A DNA stretch of 64,000 nt from CAYVIB01 sp964451365. GTDB lineage: Bacteria > Pseudomonadota > Gammaproteobacteria > Pseudomonadales > Cellvibrionaceae. Below are positions 44,729 to 54,323 of this stretch, piece after piece. The notes below the pieces were generated by a model. It made no database searches, had not been told where the DNA came from, and saw only the letters and a list, made by a program, of their open reading frames with translations. The stretch covers positions 293,876-357,875 of the forward strand of contig CAYVIB010000001.1 of assembly GCA_964451365.1 (NCBI GenBank), written 5' to 3'. Made by a program: the position numbers and the translations under genes. Every line of letters starts with the position of its first letter. Position 1 is the stretch's first letter.

Positions 44729-45742
44729 ATGATGAGATATTTTTCCGTTATAAAAAATCACAATCTTTGGCCGGTGGTGGCGCTGTTGGTGTTGCTCGGC
44801 ATCAATCTGTTTATTACGCCGGAGCTTTTTCACCTTGAGTTAAAGGATGGCCGGCTCTACGGCAGCCTTATCGACATCCTCAATCGCAGCGCACCGGTGG
44901 CGTTGCTTGCAATCGGTATGACACTGGTGATTGCCACCGGCGGAATTGATTTGTCGGTGGGCGCGGTGATGGCAATCGCCGGCGCTGTATGCGCCAGTTT
45001 GATAGTTTCCGGTGTTGATAACGTTTTCCTTATTGTGGGGGCTGGTTTGCTGGCCGGTTTCGTGGCGGGTGCGGTTAATGGAGGGCTGGTCAGTTATCTC
45101 GGCATTCAGCCGATTGTCGCCACGCTGGTGTTGATGGTGGCGGGCCGCGGCGTGGCGCAACTGATTAGTTCCGGTCAAATCGTGACGTTTCATCATGAAG
45201 CATTTGCTTTTATCGGCACCGGGAGTTTTCTTGGCCTGCCTTTTCCCGTGGTGTTGGTGTTGCTGGTGTTGATAGCCGTGCACTTGCTGATGCGCGGTAC
45301 CGCATTGGGATTGTTTGTCGAGGCGGTGGGATGTAATCCAACAGCGAGCCGTTACGCCGGAATTAATGTGTCCGCGATTAAAATGATGGTGTATTGCCTG
45401 GCGGGTTTGTGTTCCGCCGTGGCGGGTATGATTGTGACGGCGGATATTCGCGGCGCGGACGCAAACAACGCCGGTCTGTGGCTGGAACTGGATGCAATTT
45501 TGGCCGTGGTGATGGGAGGTGCCGCGTTGACCGGCGGGCGTTTTTCCCTGTGGCTGTCGGTGATCGGCGCGCTGATTATCCAGGCGCTGAGCACGACCAT
45601 TATCATGAGCGGCCTGCCGCCCAAGTACAATCTGTTGATCAAGGCTGCCGTCATTATTCTGGTGTTGTTGATGCAGTCCCCCCGCTTTCAACAGCAGTTG
45701 CATTCGGTCTTTGTCAGAGAGAAGGCAGGCGAGGCGCTTTGA
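44729..45742 (+). CDS. Sugar ABC transporter permease (YtfT-like)
   Basis: The 337-residue protein has about eight to ten membrane helices and the family segments MTLVIATGGIDLSVGAVMAI, GLVSYLGIQPIVATLV, GCNPTASRYAGINV and DAILAVVMGGAALTGGRFSL. ATG pairs at 44729 and 44732 follow directly on the ATPase stop; a longer in-frame extension from 44639 lies inside that gene and is rejected. It forms the membrane channel with the YjfF-like partner. Confidence 0.92.
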   Translation: MMRYFSVIKNHNLWPVVALLVLLGINLFITPELFHLELKDGRLYGSLIDILNRSAPVALLAIGMTLVIATGGIDLSVGAVMAIAGAVCASLIVSGVDNVFLIVGAGLLAGFVAGAVNGGLVSYLGIQPIVATLVLMVAGRGVAQLISSGQIVTFHHEAFAFIGTGSFLGLPFPVVLVLLVLIAVHLLMRGTALGLFVEAVGCNPTASRYAGINVSAIKMMVYCLAGLCSAVAGMIVTADIRGADANNAGLWLELDAILAVVMGGAALTGGRFSLWLSVIGALIIQALSTTIIMSGLPPKYNLLIKAAVIILVLLMQSPRFQQQLHSVFVREKAGEAL

Positions 45743-46710
45743 TGAACGCGGTACGAATCAATCGAAGGTATTTTCCCTTGCTGGTGACCTGTTTTCTGTT
45801 TGCGCTGCTTTTTGTCGTGGGATCGTTGCGGTTTGAAGGCTTTGGCAGCTTGCGGGTGTTCGCCAACCTCTTTACCGACAATGCCTTCCTGGTGATTGCC
45901 GCTATCGGCATGACCTTTGTCATTATCTCCGGCGGAATCGATTTGTCCGTCGGTGCAGTCATTGCTTTGACCGGGGTGGTTTGCGGGGTATTGATCCAGC
46001 ATGGCTGGCATCCCCTGCAGGTATTTCCCGTTGTGCTGGTTTGTGGTGCCCTTTTCGGCGCGGGTATGGGAGCGCTGATTCACTACTACAAATTACAGCC
46101 TTTTATCGTGACGCTGGCGGGGATGTTTTTCGCTCGCGGCCTGGCGACTACTATCAGCGAGCAGTCGATTCCAATCGAGCACGCTTTCTACGATAGTCTG
46201 TTTGACTTCGGTTTTAACCTGCCAGGCAATGCCTGGGTCGGTACTTCCACGATAATTCTGTTTTGCGTTCTGATTGCGGCCATGATTTTTGCGCATTTTT
46301 CGAAAATGGGCGGCCGTATTTATGCCATTGGCGGCAATAGCCAGTCGGCGGAGTTGATGGGCGTGCCCGTTGGGTCGACCACAATCGCCATTTATACCAT
46401 CAGCAGTACCCTTGCCGTATTGGCCGGTATAGTCTTCACTTTTTATACCTATTCCGGGTATGCCCTGGCGGCGGTGGGTGTTGAGCTGGATGCTATTGCG
46501 GCCGTTGTGATTGGTGGAACCTTGTTGACCGGAGGTTCCGGCTATGTGTTTGGTACCCTGGTCGGCGTGTTGATTATGGGTGTGATTCAAACGTATATCT
46601 CGTTTGACGGCACGCTCAACAGCTGGTGGACCAAAATCGTAATCGGCCTGCTGTTACTGGTTTTTATCGCCCTGCAGAAGTTTCTCAGCACCAGCGGCAA
46701 AAAAGTATAA
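45742..46710 (+). CDS. Sugar ABC transporter permease (YjfF-like)
   Basis: The 322-residue second permease shows the same signatures (MTFVIISGGIDLSVGAVIAL, YYKLQPFIVTLAGMFFARGL, IGGNSQSAELMGVPV, LDAIAAVVIGGTLLTGGSGYV). Its ATG overlaps the stop of the first permease (TGATG), so the start is 45742 and not the upstream in-frame ATG at 45394. With YtfT-like, YtfR-like and YtfQ-like proteins it completes a furanose-type importer. Confidence 0.92.
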   Translation: MNAVRINRRYFPLLVTCFLFALLFVVGSLRFEGFGSLRVFANLFTDNAFLVIAAIGMTFVIISGGIDLSVGAVIALTGVVCGVLIQHGWHPLQVFPVVLVCGALFGAGMGALIHYYKLQPFIVTLAGMFFARGLATTISEQSIPIEHAFYDSLFDFGFNLPGNAWVGTSTIILFCVLIAAMIFAHFSKMGGRIYAIGGNSQSAELMGVPVGSTTIAIYTISSTLAVLAGIVFTFYTYSGYALAAVGVELDAIAAVVIGGTLLTGGSGYVFGTLVGVLIMGVIQTYISFDGTLNSWWTKIVIGLLLLVFIALQKFLSTSGKKV

Positions 46711-46749
46711 GCCTTGAGGCCAATGATAATAAACGCTCGGAGGTAAACA

Positions 46750-47658
46750 ATGCAGCCAAAACTCGTGGATGTCCTTCCCGTGGGAAATATCCTTGGGGAG
46801 TGCGTGCTGTGGGATGATCTGCAGGAAGCCGTCTGGTGGACGGATATTCATTCCAAAATGCTTTACCGCTATCGCCTGGACGCCAAGATACTGGACAAAT
46901 GGTGCACGCCGGAGCGGCTGTGCTCGTTTGGTTTTGTCCAGGGGCAGGACTGCCTGATAGCCGCTTTCGAGAGCGGTTTTGCTTTTTACAACCCGCACAA
47001 TGGCTCACTGGAATGGCTGGCAAGGCCGGAGCGGGAAGTTTCCGGCACCCGCTTCAATGACGGCCGGGTCGACCGACAGGGTCGGTTCTGGTCCGGAACC
47101 ATCGTTGAGACGGAACAGGCGAAAGATACGCGGGGCAACAGTGTTCTTGCGAGTCTTTATTGCCTGGATGGAAATGGCGCCGTGAGCTGTCATGAAACAA
47201 ATATTCGCATTACCAACAGTCTGTGCTGGAGCCCGGACGGAACCAAAATGTATTTTACCGATTCACCGACCCGGCTTATTCATGTGTATGATTTCGATCC
47301 GGAGTCGGCCCGCCTGAGCAACAAGCGTGTGTTTGCAACAATGGATGGCGCCGCTGAGGCGGATGGCTCGGTTATCGACGCGGATGGTTATCTGTGGAAC
47401 GCGCAGTGGGGCGCGGGCGAAGTGGTGCGTTTTACCCCCGACGGAAAAAAGGATATTACATTGCGGCTTCCAGTAAGCCAGCCCACTTGCGTGGCATTGG
47501 GTGGTCCGGATATGAATTTGTTGTTTGTTACCACCGCCCGGGAAAATCTCAGCGAGGAGCAACTGAAAAAGCAAGGCGACGCAGGTAACCTTTTTATTTT
47601 TGAAACCGATGCCAAAGGTTTAAAAGAGAACCGCTATGTTATCGAGCAGGGCGGGTAA
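46750..47658 (+). CDS. SMP-30/gluconolactonase-family sugar lactonase (XylC-like)
   Basis: The 302-residue protein is a six-bladed propeller of the SMP-30 family, with metal ligand regions in LGECVLWDD, RFNDGRVDRQGRFWSGT, ITNSLCWSPDGTKMYFTDSPT and EADGSVIDADGYLWNAQWGAG. It has no signal peptide. It would open the pentonolactone formed by the SDR dehydrogenase. It is the last gene of the long plus-strand operon, 39 bases after the YjfF-like gene, and GGAGG precedes its ATG. Confidence 0.88.
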   Translation: MQPKLVDVLPVGNILGECVLWDDLQEAVWWTDIHSKMLYRYRLDAKILDKWCTPERLCSFGFVQGQDCLIAAFESGFAFYNPHNGSLEWLARPEREVSGTRFNDGRVDRQGRFWSGTIVETEQAKDTRGNSVLASLYCLDGNGAVSCHETNIRITNSLCWSPDGTKMYFTDSPTRLIHVYDFDPESARLSNKRVFATMDGAAEADGSVIDADGYLWNAQWGAGEVVRFTPDGKKDITLRLPVSQPTCVALGGPDMNLLFVTTARENLSEEQLKKQGDAGNLFIFETDAKGLKENRYVIEQGG

Positions 47659-47679
47659 GCGATGGTCCGACACTTCGGG

Positions 47680-47719
47680 CGCCACCCACCAATAATCGGC
47701 GGAAAAAAGGCGGGTGGCG
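47680..47719. repeat. Hairpin between convergent genes, shares a REP-like arm
   Basis: CGCCACCC (47680-47687) pairs with GGGTGGCG (47712-47719). The right arm GGCGGGTGGCG (47709-47719) is identical to arms of the hairpins near 26200 and 55335. No T tail is present. Confidence 0.55.
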
Positions 47720-47731
47720 ATTCGCACCGCG

Positions 47732-48391
47732 CTATGGATCTGCCTCCTCCCCCACTTCATTTCCTGGTTGTACCTCGGTTTCGCTCTTTCCCGAACCGAT
47801 CCACGCCTGTAGATGTTCACTTATTAACATGGTCTGCATGTAACGCAGGCTTGCTTCCGATACTGGAGTGCCGTAGGTTTTAAAACGCAAAACCACCGGT
47901 GCAAACATACAGTCCGCGATCGAAAACGAGCCAAAAAGCCAGGGGCCGAGGTCGGAGGGTCGAGCCAGGCATTCGGACCAGAGGGCATCAATCCGATCGA
48001 TATCTTTTTGTGCCTGCGTGGACGGGGAAACTTTACGCCGGGCACGGCAGTTCATCGGCATCTCGCCGCGCAGGGCCATAAAGCTGCTGTGCATTTCCGC
48101 CGACACCGAGCGGGCTCGCGCGCGCATAGCCTCATCCTGTGGCCAGCCTTTTCCCGCGAGATATTTTTCCGATACGTATTCGCAGATCGCCAGGGAGTCC
48201 CAGACGGTAGTGGTATCCCCAATCAATACCGGTACCCGGCAACTGGGGGAATACTGGCGAAGTTGTTCGCTCAGGTTCTCCACGCCTAGTGAAACCTGAA
48301 TTTCCTCAAAAGGAACATTGAAATGCGACAGTAACAGCCAGGGTCTAAGTGACCAACTGGAATAATTTTTATTGCCGATAACGAGTTTCAT
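47732..48391 (-). CDS. Glutathione S-transferase family protein
   Basis: The 219-residue protein has an N-terminal thioredoxin-like domain (MKLVIGNKNYSSWSLRPWLLL, SCRVPVLIGDTTTVWDSLAICEYV) with the catalytic Ser in SSWS and the cis-Pro in VPVL, followed by the all-helical C-terminal domain. It resembles the cytoplasmic bacterial GSTs of the YfcF type. The substrate is unknown. It starts 6 bases after the end of the GH26 gene in the same direction, so the two may be cotranscribed. Confidence 0.85.
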   Translation of the reverse strand: MKLVIGNKNYSSWSLRPWLLLSHFNVPFEEIQVSLGVENLSEQLRQYSPSCRVPVLIGDTTTVWDSLAICEYVSEKYLAGKGWPQDEAMRARARSVSAEMHSSFMALRGEMPMNCRARRKVSPSTQAQKDIDRIDALWSECLARPSDLGPWLFGSFSIADCMFAPVVLRFKTYGTPVSEASLRYMQTMLISEHLQAWIGSGKSETEVQPGNEVGEEADP

Positions 48392-48397
48392 AACCTT

Positions 48398-49645
48398 TTA
48401 CTCCTTGATTGAATACATATCTGGCAGTTGGTCGAGAAACAAAACCTGGGGATGATTGTAGAAGCGGAGAAAATCTTCCGCACTGGGGTGGCCGGGATAG
48501 GGCGCATAAAAATGATCGCGCTTTTCCTTTTTCTTGTTGGCGTTTCGCCAGACAACCACATAGGCAACCTTCCGGGTCGTGTCGTTTGCCAGCACGCCCG
48601 CCAGTAGTTTTTCCGTCCAGAAAGTATCATCCGGAATTCTATCCTGCCCGCCTTCGGTCAGTGCCGCGACTTTATTTTTTTGTTCGGCAATTTGTGCAAT
48701 ATATTGCAGGCTCCGGGTAAGGTCTTTTATTTGCTCTTCGCGGGAAACGGTGTCCGATTGCCGGAGATCCCAGTAGTTGTCCAGGCCGATAATATCGATA
48801 TATTCGTCGCCAGGGTAACCCCAGAAATAGTCCCGCTCGAAGTTGTCGAGGTCGATTCGGCTGCGGTCGGGCGAGTAAGCGTAAATCAGGTTGTGCACGT
48901 TTTTCTTGTCTCGCAGGTACTCCACTGTAAAGCGCCAGAGCGCTTTGTAGTCCTCTTCCGATGTATTTCCCTTGCCCCACCAGAACCAGTCACCGGTATG
49001 TTCATGCCAGGGCCTGAAAATAATCGGAATACGAATTTCATTGCCGTGTTTGTCGGTGATTTTGAGGTCGTTGTTGAGTTCGACAAATTTATCCAGGTAG
49101 CGCTTAAATTTTTCATGAGCGGAACCACCGGGAATCAGGTGCTTCACCACGGAAGCCTTATGCCAGGATGACTCGCCGGAAACGGGGTCGTCCATATGCC
49201 AGCTTATCGTGGAAATTCCGCCACGTCGGTAGGTGTCCTTGATCCAGCCTTTGATGTCTTCGAATTTTACGTTGTCGAGACTTGCGTCCGCGCCTGTCTC
49301 CAGGTCGCCCAGTTCCCATCCTGTGATGGCGGGATACGAGCCGGTAACATCCCTGACGTCCGAACGGCCGGGCTCACCTATCCAGTTAACACCGTAGGCA
49401 AGATCGTCCTGATGGCCGAACAGCAGATGATTTTGTCCCAGCTTTTTCAGGTTCCAGAGTAATGCGCGGGTTTCGGCGGTGGCATTGGCGTCCGCGATAT
49501 CCACCGCGATCCCGGGTTTGGTGGAGGTTTTCCAGCCTTCTGTTTCGCAGGCGCAAAGCGCAAGGGTGACAAGGCCGCCGAGAAAAGAGCGGGCAATTAA
49601 TGCGAAGTACGAAGAGAAGTACAGAGAGATGGATTTAGTATTCAT
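48398..49645 (-). CDS. GH26 beta-mannanase, putative lipoprotein
   Basis: The 415-residue protein is read from ATG 49645, which has GGGGAT upstream; an in-frame ATG ten codons earlier is possible. The N-terminus has a hydrophobic signal ending LALCAC, a likely though imperfect lipobox, so it may be membrane-anchored. The GH26 catalytic domain shows FGHQDDLAYG, ISWHMDDP, the acid/base Glu in IIFRPWHEHTGDWFWWG and the nucleophile Glu in AALTEGGQD. It cleaves beta-1,4-mannan or manno-oligosaccharides. It belongs with the hemicellulose theme of the window. Confidence 0.9.
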   Translation of the reverse strand: MNTKSISLYFSSYFALIARSFLGGLVTLALCACETEGWKTSTKPGIAVDIADANATAETRALLWNLKKLGQNHLLFGHQDDLAYGVNWIGEPGRSDVRDVTGSYPAITGWELGDLETGADASLDNVKFEDIKGWIKDTYRRGGISTISWHMDDPVSGESSWHKASVVKHLIPGGSAHEKFKRYLDKFVELNNDLKITDKHGNEIRIPIIFRPWHEHTGDWFWWGKGNTSEEDYKALWRFTVEYLRDKKNVHNLIYAYSPDRSRIDLDNFERDYFWGYPGDEYIDIIGLDNYWDLRQSDTVSREEQIKDLTRSLQYIAQIAEQKNKVAALTEGGQDRIPDDTFWTEKLLAGVLANDTTRKVAYVVVWRNANKKKEKRDHFYAPYPGHPSAEDFLRFYNHPQVLFLDQLPDMYSIKE

Positions 49646-49847
49646 CAGATATTCATCCCCGGGTTTAGACGGCAAGGATTGACCAGACGATATTTATCCT
49701 GGCGCGCGATGATCTTGAGTATTCTACGCTGTCACAGGCAGGAATTTGTGAATTTGACAAGGCAGGGACTCGGCGCTTCGCCTGTAAACACGGCGCGCAA
49801 GCAGGTATCATTGGGAAAAAACAATTAGTTAGCTACCGGAGTGAATC

Positions 49848-51788
49848 ATGTCAGACCAGCATAGCTACCCCGTTCCCGACGCTATAGCCAAAGAAGCTTA
49901 TATCGATAAAGAAAAATACCAGGAAATGTATCAGCGCTCCATTCGCGAACCGGAGGTCTTCTGGGCTGAGCAGGCGGAGGCTTTCCTGAGTTGGGATGAG
50001 AAGTGGACGCAGGTACGGCAATATGACTTTACCAAGGGCGAGGCCGAATGGTTCAAGGGCGGTAAGCTGAACGTGTCGGTTAATTGTGTCGACCGTCACC
50101 TGGCCAACCGCGGCGATCAGGTGGCGATCATCTGGGAGGCGGACCACCCGGATACCCCCCATCGCAATATCACTTATCGTGAGTTGCACCGCGAAGTGTG
50201 CAAGTTCGCCAATGTCCTGAAAGACCGGGGCGTCAAAAAGGGCGACAGGGTTTGCATCTACATGCCGATGATCCCGGAGGCCGCTTACGCGATGCTGGCC
50301 TGTGCCCGTATCGGCGCTGTTCACTCCATCGTCTTCGGTGGGTTCTCGCCAGAGTCTCTCAAGGACCGTATACAGGATTCCGACTGCCGGACCGTGATTA
50401 CCGCCGACGAGGGAATACGCGGCGGGCGGATTATTCCTCTCAAGGCCAATACCGACAAGGCCGTTGAAAAGTGCCCCAATGTGGAAACCGTGCTGGTGGT
50501 GAAGCACACCGGCGGCAACATCGCCTGGAATGACAAACACGATGTCTGGTACCACGAACTGGCGAAGGGTGCCCCGGAACAGTGCCCGGCGGAGCCAATG
50601 AACGCCGAAGATCCGCTATTTATCCTCTATACCTCCGGTTCCACCGGCAAACCCAAGGGCGTGCTGCACACCACTGGCGGCTATCTGCTGATGGCGGCCA
50701 TGACCCACAAATACGTGTTTGATTATCACGATAACGATATCTATTGGTGTACGGCGGATATCGGTTGGGTAACCGGTCACACCTATATTGTTTACGGTCC
50801 GCTGGCCAACGGCGCCACCACGCTGATGTTCGAGGGCGTGCCCACCTATCCCGACGCCTCGCGCTGGTGGCAGGTGTGCGATAAATACAAGGTCACCATC
50901 TTTTACACTGCACCGACCGCCATCAGGGCTCTAATTGGCCAGGGCGATGATTACGTCAAAAAATACTCGCGCCAGTCTCTGCGTATCCTCGGCACCGTTG
51001 GCGAACCCATTAACCCGGAGGCCTGGGAGTGGTACTACAAGGTGGTGGGGGACGCGCGCTGTCCGGTCGTGGATACCTGGTGGCAGACCGAGACCGGCGC
51101 CCATATGCTGACACCGTTGCCGGGTGCCATCGCATTGAAGCCGGGGTCGGCCACATTGCCTTTTTTCGGGGTCGAGCCCGCGCTGATGGATGCCGAAGGT
51201 CGCGAAGTGACCGGTGCCGGGGAAGGCAACCTGGTCATCAAGGCTTCCTGGCCTAGCCAGATACGCACCGTGTACGGCGACCACGATCGCATGGTGCAGA
51301 CATATTTCAGCACCTATCCGGGCTATTACTTCACCGGTGACGGCGCCCGCCGGGACGGAGACGGCTATTACTGGATTACCGGGCGGGTGGACGACGTGCT
51401 CAATGTCTCCGGTCACAGGATGGGGACCGCCGAGGTGGAAAGTGCCCTGGTGTTGCACCCGAAAGTGGCTGAGGCAGCGGTGGTGGGTTACCCCCACGAT
51501 ATCAAAGGCCAGGGTATATATGCGTATGTCACCCTGATGAATGGCGAGCGGCCCGACGACGAGTTGAAAGAGGAACTTATCGATCTTTGCGTGTCTGAGA
51601 TAGGCCCTATTGCCAAACCGGACCAAATACAATGGGCGCCTGGCCTGCCTAAAACCCGGTCGGGCAAAATCATGCGCCGTATCCTGCGCAAGGTCGCCGC
51701 CAACGAGTTGGAAAACCTGGGGGATACGTCGACTCTCGCGGATCCGGCGGTGGTGGATGACCTGATAAACAACCGGCTAAACAGGTGA
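49848..51788 (+). CDS. acs: Acetyl-CoA synthetase
   Basis: The 646-residue protein has the AMP-binding signature [71 protein letters not shown] and the C-terminal catalytic lysine in [11 protein letters not shown], the site of regulatory acetylation. It activates acetate to acetyl-CoA, useful where acetyl groups are released from acetylated hemicellulose. The start at 49848 follows a TACCGGAG sequence. A MITE-like element begins 7 bases after the stop codon. Confidence 0.97.
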   Translation: MSDQHSYPVPDAIAKEAYIDKEKYQEMYQRSIREPEVFWAEQAEAFLSWDEKWTQVRQYDFTKGEAEWFKGGKLNVSVNCVDRHLANRGDQVAIIWEADHPDTPHRNITYRELHREVCKFANVLKDRGVKKGDRVCIYMPMIPEAAYAMLACARIGAVHSIVFGGFSPESLKDRIQDSDCRTVITADEGIRGGRIIPLKANTDKAVEKCPNVETVLVVKHTGGNIAWNDKHDVWYHELAKGAPEQCPAEPMNAEDPLFILYTSGSTGKPKGVLHTTGGYLLMAAMTHKYVFDYHDNDIYWCTADIGWVTGHTYIVYGPLANGATTLMFEGVPTYPDASRWWQVCDKYKVTIFYTAPTAIRALIGQGDDYVKKYSRQSLRILGTVGEPINPEAWEWYYKVVGDARCPVVDTWWQTETGAHMLTPLPGAIALKPGSATLPFFGVEPALMDAEGREVTGAGEGNLVIKASWPSQIRTVYGDHDRMVQTYFSTYPGYYFTGDGARRDGDGYYWITGRVDDVLNVSGHRMGTAEVESALVLHPKVAEAAVVGYPHDIKGQGIYAYVTLMNGERPDDELKEELIDLCVSEIGPIAKPDQIQWAPGLPKTRSGKIMRRILRKVAANELENLGDTSTLADPAVVDDLINNRLNR

Positions 51789-51794
51789 TTTGGT

Positions 51795-52067
51795 GCTAGT
51801 GTGGTGTAACGAATAGTATGCACATATCAGTGCCCCCCAGAGCGGCTGCGGCAAGGCGCGGCATGCAGCGAATATCGAGAATATTTGCAAGTGCTGCAAC
51901 ACCGCTGCAGCCGCTCTGGGGGGCACCCTTCGGGCGAGCCTCCAAGCGGCCCTCCGCCGTGTTGCACTTGCTTGACATATGCCCAATATGCCTGCACAAG
52001 TGCGCCTTGCGCAGCACCGCTTGGTGACTCGCTGATATGCGCATACTATTTGTTACACCACACTAGC
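51795..52067. mobile_element. MITE-like element with 36-bp terminal inverted repeats
   Basis: The ends 51795-51830 and 52032-52067 are complementary at 34 of 36 positions and each contains TA within CTAG, so a TA target duplication (51797-51798 and 52064-52065) is likely, as for IS630/Tc1-type elements. Inside are more inverted pairs: 51830-51852 with 51904-51926 (22 of 23) and GCAAGGCGC (51851) with GCGCCTTGC (52002). No transposase frame is present. The element would depend on a transposase encoded elsewhere. Confidence 0.8.
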
Positions 52068-52263
52068 TTTAGACGATTTGCCCGGAAACGAATAGAATAC
52101 CCACGTGGCCCGGAGTGCCGGGCTGTTGCGGATTCATTCCGCTCCGTGTGTGGCCATCAGTTGTTGTGAGAAAATGGCTGATCAATCGCTGCATTTTCAA
52201 CTCACCGGCACCGAAAGGTGACCGCTCAACCTTTGCCGGTACGGCAATGCCAGGAGATTTATC

Positions 52264-52728
52264 TTGAAGATTCAAAACAACAGCGTGGTATCCATTCATT
52301 ACACTTTGACCGGAGAGGATGGCAACGTTATCGATTCCTCGGCCGGAGGTGAACCGCTGAGCTATCTGCATGGTGCCGGCAACATTATTCCCGGCCTGGA
52401 AAGCGAATTGGCCGGCTGCGCCGAAGGCGACACTAAACAGGTGGTTGTCCAGCCGAAGGATGGTTATGGCGAATCCATGCCTGAGCTGATTCAAAAAATG
52501 CCCCGGGAAATGTTCGGCGGTATCGACAATGTTGATGTTGGCATGCAGTTCAAGGCGCAGACGCCGGATGGTGCGACACAATATGTGGTAGTGACCAAGG
52601 TGGAAGACGACGGTATTACCGTCGACGGCAACCATATGCTGGCTGGCCAGGTGCTGAATTTCGATGTAAAAGTGGAATCCGTTCGAGAAGCCACCCAGGA
52701 AGAAATTGAACACGGTCACGTTCATTAA
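52264..52728 (+). CDS. FKBP-type peptidyl-prolyl isomerase, SlyD-like
   Basis: The 154-residue protein starts MKIQNNSVVSIHYTLTGEDGNVID, continues with the FKBP core GAGNIIPGLESELAG and GYGE, then an insert-in-flap domain (about 70-125), and ends in a short EEIEHGHVH. It lacks the long metal-binding His/Cys tail of E. coli SlyD. The start codon is TTG at 52264, supported by AGGAG seven bases upstream and by the family N-terminus. It is a cytoplasmic folding catalyst and chaperone. Confidence 0.9.
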   Translation: MKIQNNSVVSIHYTLTGEDGNVIDSSAGGEPLSYLHGAGNIIPGLESELAGCAEGDTKQVVVQPKDGYGESMPELIQKMPREMFGGIDNVDVGMQFKAQTPDGATQYVVVTKVEDDGITVDGNHMLAGQVLNFDVKVESVREATQEEIEHGHVH

Positions 52729-52751
52729 TTTGTTGTAGTGTTTTCAGGTGT

Positions 52752-52770
52752 TGCGGGCGAACCGCCCGCA
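52752..52770. terminator. Hairpin after the SlyD-like gene
   Basis: TGCGGGCG and CGCCCGCA form a perfect 8-bp stem around AAC, 24 bases past the stop codon. The T tail is missing, so termination is uncertain. Confidence 0.45.
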
Positions 52771-52948
52771 TCGGCTGGAAAAATAGGGCACCCGCGCGGA
52801 ATCATCACAGGGTTTGCAAAAACCCGAATACTGTCCTGCCTGTCTGTTCACAAAAGTTCCTGAACGCTTCGTGGATTTTCCATTTATACTTGTTTTAGAT
52901 GGTTGTGTAATTCGTTGTTTGAATACTGATTTCTAAAAGTAGAGATGT

Positions 52949-54313
52949 ATGAATAAAAAAGTTTCCGTAAAAATAACTCCCGATATATCCCTGGATGTAC
53001 TTTCACAATTGGAGGTTGAACGGCTGGCGAGTATTCATCAGTCGGAAGTCTATGATACGTTCAGGCGCTGCGTACTGGCGGTACTGAATACCGGTGCGGA
53101 AACCGATGACACAAAAATGGTGCTGGACGCTTACCGGGATTTTTCCATTGATGTGATCCAACAGGAGCGCGGTATAAAGCTGGATATAAAAAACGCGCCT
53201 GACAACGCCTTTGTCGACGGCGAAATGATACAGGGCATAAAGGAACACGTGTTCTCCGCGTTGCGGGATATTGTTTATATCAATAATGAGTTACGCGAAA
53301 ATCGCGATATCGATTTCAATACGACGGCGGGCGTTACCAACGCGGTGTTTCATATTTTGCGCAATGCCGGCCTGTTAAATACCAACCTCGATCCCAATTT
53401 GGTTGTCTGTTGGGGCGGTCACTCCATTGGTGAAGCTGAGTACGATTATTCCAAGGAGGTGGGATACCAAATGGGTCTGCGTGGTCTGGATATTTGTACC
53501 GGCTGTGGTCCGGGCGCGATGAAAGGGCCAATGAAGGGTGCAACATTCGGTCATGCCAAGCAGAGAATTCCCGGGCGGTATGTCGGTATCACTGAACCGG
53601 GAATTATTGCGGCGGAGTCACCCAACCCCATAGTCAATCAACTTATTATCATGCCGGATATCGAAAAGCGGCTGGAAGCCTTTGTGCGCACCAGCCACGG
53701 CATCGTTGTGTTTCCCGGCGGCGTGGGTACTGCGGAGGAAATTTTATATATCCTGGGCATTCTGCTGCATCCGGATAACAAAGATATTCCGTTTCCGCTG
53801 ATTTTTACCGGGCCCCGGAGTGCCGAAAGCTATTTCGAGCAAATTGATGGTTTTATCGGTGTAACACTGGGTAAGGAGGCGCAAAAGCGCTACGAAATTG
53901 TTATTGACGATCCTGTTACCGTGGCGAGAAAAATGAAGTCCTATATGAGCACCGTGCAGTCCTATCGCCGGCTTACCCAGGATGCCTACTATTACAACTG
54001 GGTCATCAAGATTGACCGGGAAATGCAACTGCCTTTTTGTCCCACCCACGAGAATATGGCCAGGTTGAATTTACATACCAATCAGTTGCCCCATGAGCTG
54101 GCGGCCAATTTGCGCCGGGCGTTTTCCGGCATTGTTGACGGTAATGTGAAGGAGCATGGTATCAAGGCTGTTGCTGAAAAAGGACCCTATGAAATCTCCG
54201 GCGACCCGGAAATTGTCGAGCCGCTGGATGTGCTGCTGCGGGAATTCGTGGCGCAGAATCGGATGAAGATTCCCACCCGGGAATATATTCCCTGTTATCG
54301 TATTGTCAGTTGA
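52949..54313 (+). CDS. ppnN: Pyrimidine/purine nucleotide 5'-monophosphate nucleosidase PpnN
   Basis: The 454-residue protein has the LOG-family core with VVCWGGHSIG, TGCGPGAMKGPMKGA and the active-site block VVFPGGVGTAEEILYILG, flanked by the N-terminal and C-terminal domains specific to PpnN (YgdH). In E. coli PpnN splits nucleoside monophosphates into base and ribose phosphate and is stimulated by (p)ppGpp. The last residues of the gene lie just before the Smr-domain gene, 10 bases apart. Confidence 0.95.
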   Translation: MNKKVSVKITPDISLDVLSQLEVERLASIHQSEVYDTFRRCVLAVLNTGAETDDTKMVLDAYRDFSIDVIQQERGIKLDIKNAPDNAFVDGEMIQGIKEHVFSALRDIVYINNELRENRDIDFNTTAGVTNAVFHILRNAGLLNTNLDPNLVVCWGGHSIGEAEYDYSKEVGYQMGLRGLDICTGCGPGAMKGPMKGATFGHAKQRIPGRYVGITEPGIIAAESPNPIVNQLIIMPDIEKRLEAFVRTSHGIVVFPGGVGTAEEILYILGILLHPDNKDIPFPLIFTGPRSAESYFEQIDGFIGVTLGKEAQKRYEIVIDDPVTVARKMKSYMSTVQSYRRLTQDAYYYNWVIKIDREMQLPFCPTHENMARLNLHTNQLPHELAANLRRAFSGIVDGNVKEHGIKAVAEKGPYEISGDPEIVEPLDVLLREFVAQNRMKIPTREYIPCYRIVS

Positions 54314-54323
54314 TGGTTTTGCA

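Noticed and set aside
51818..52169. Several overlapping short frames between acs and the SlyD-like gene
   Set aside because: They run through the inverted-repeat element on both strands and reflect its symmetry, not coding capacity.
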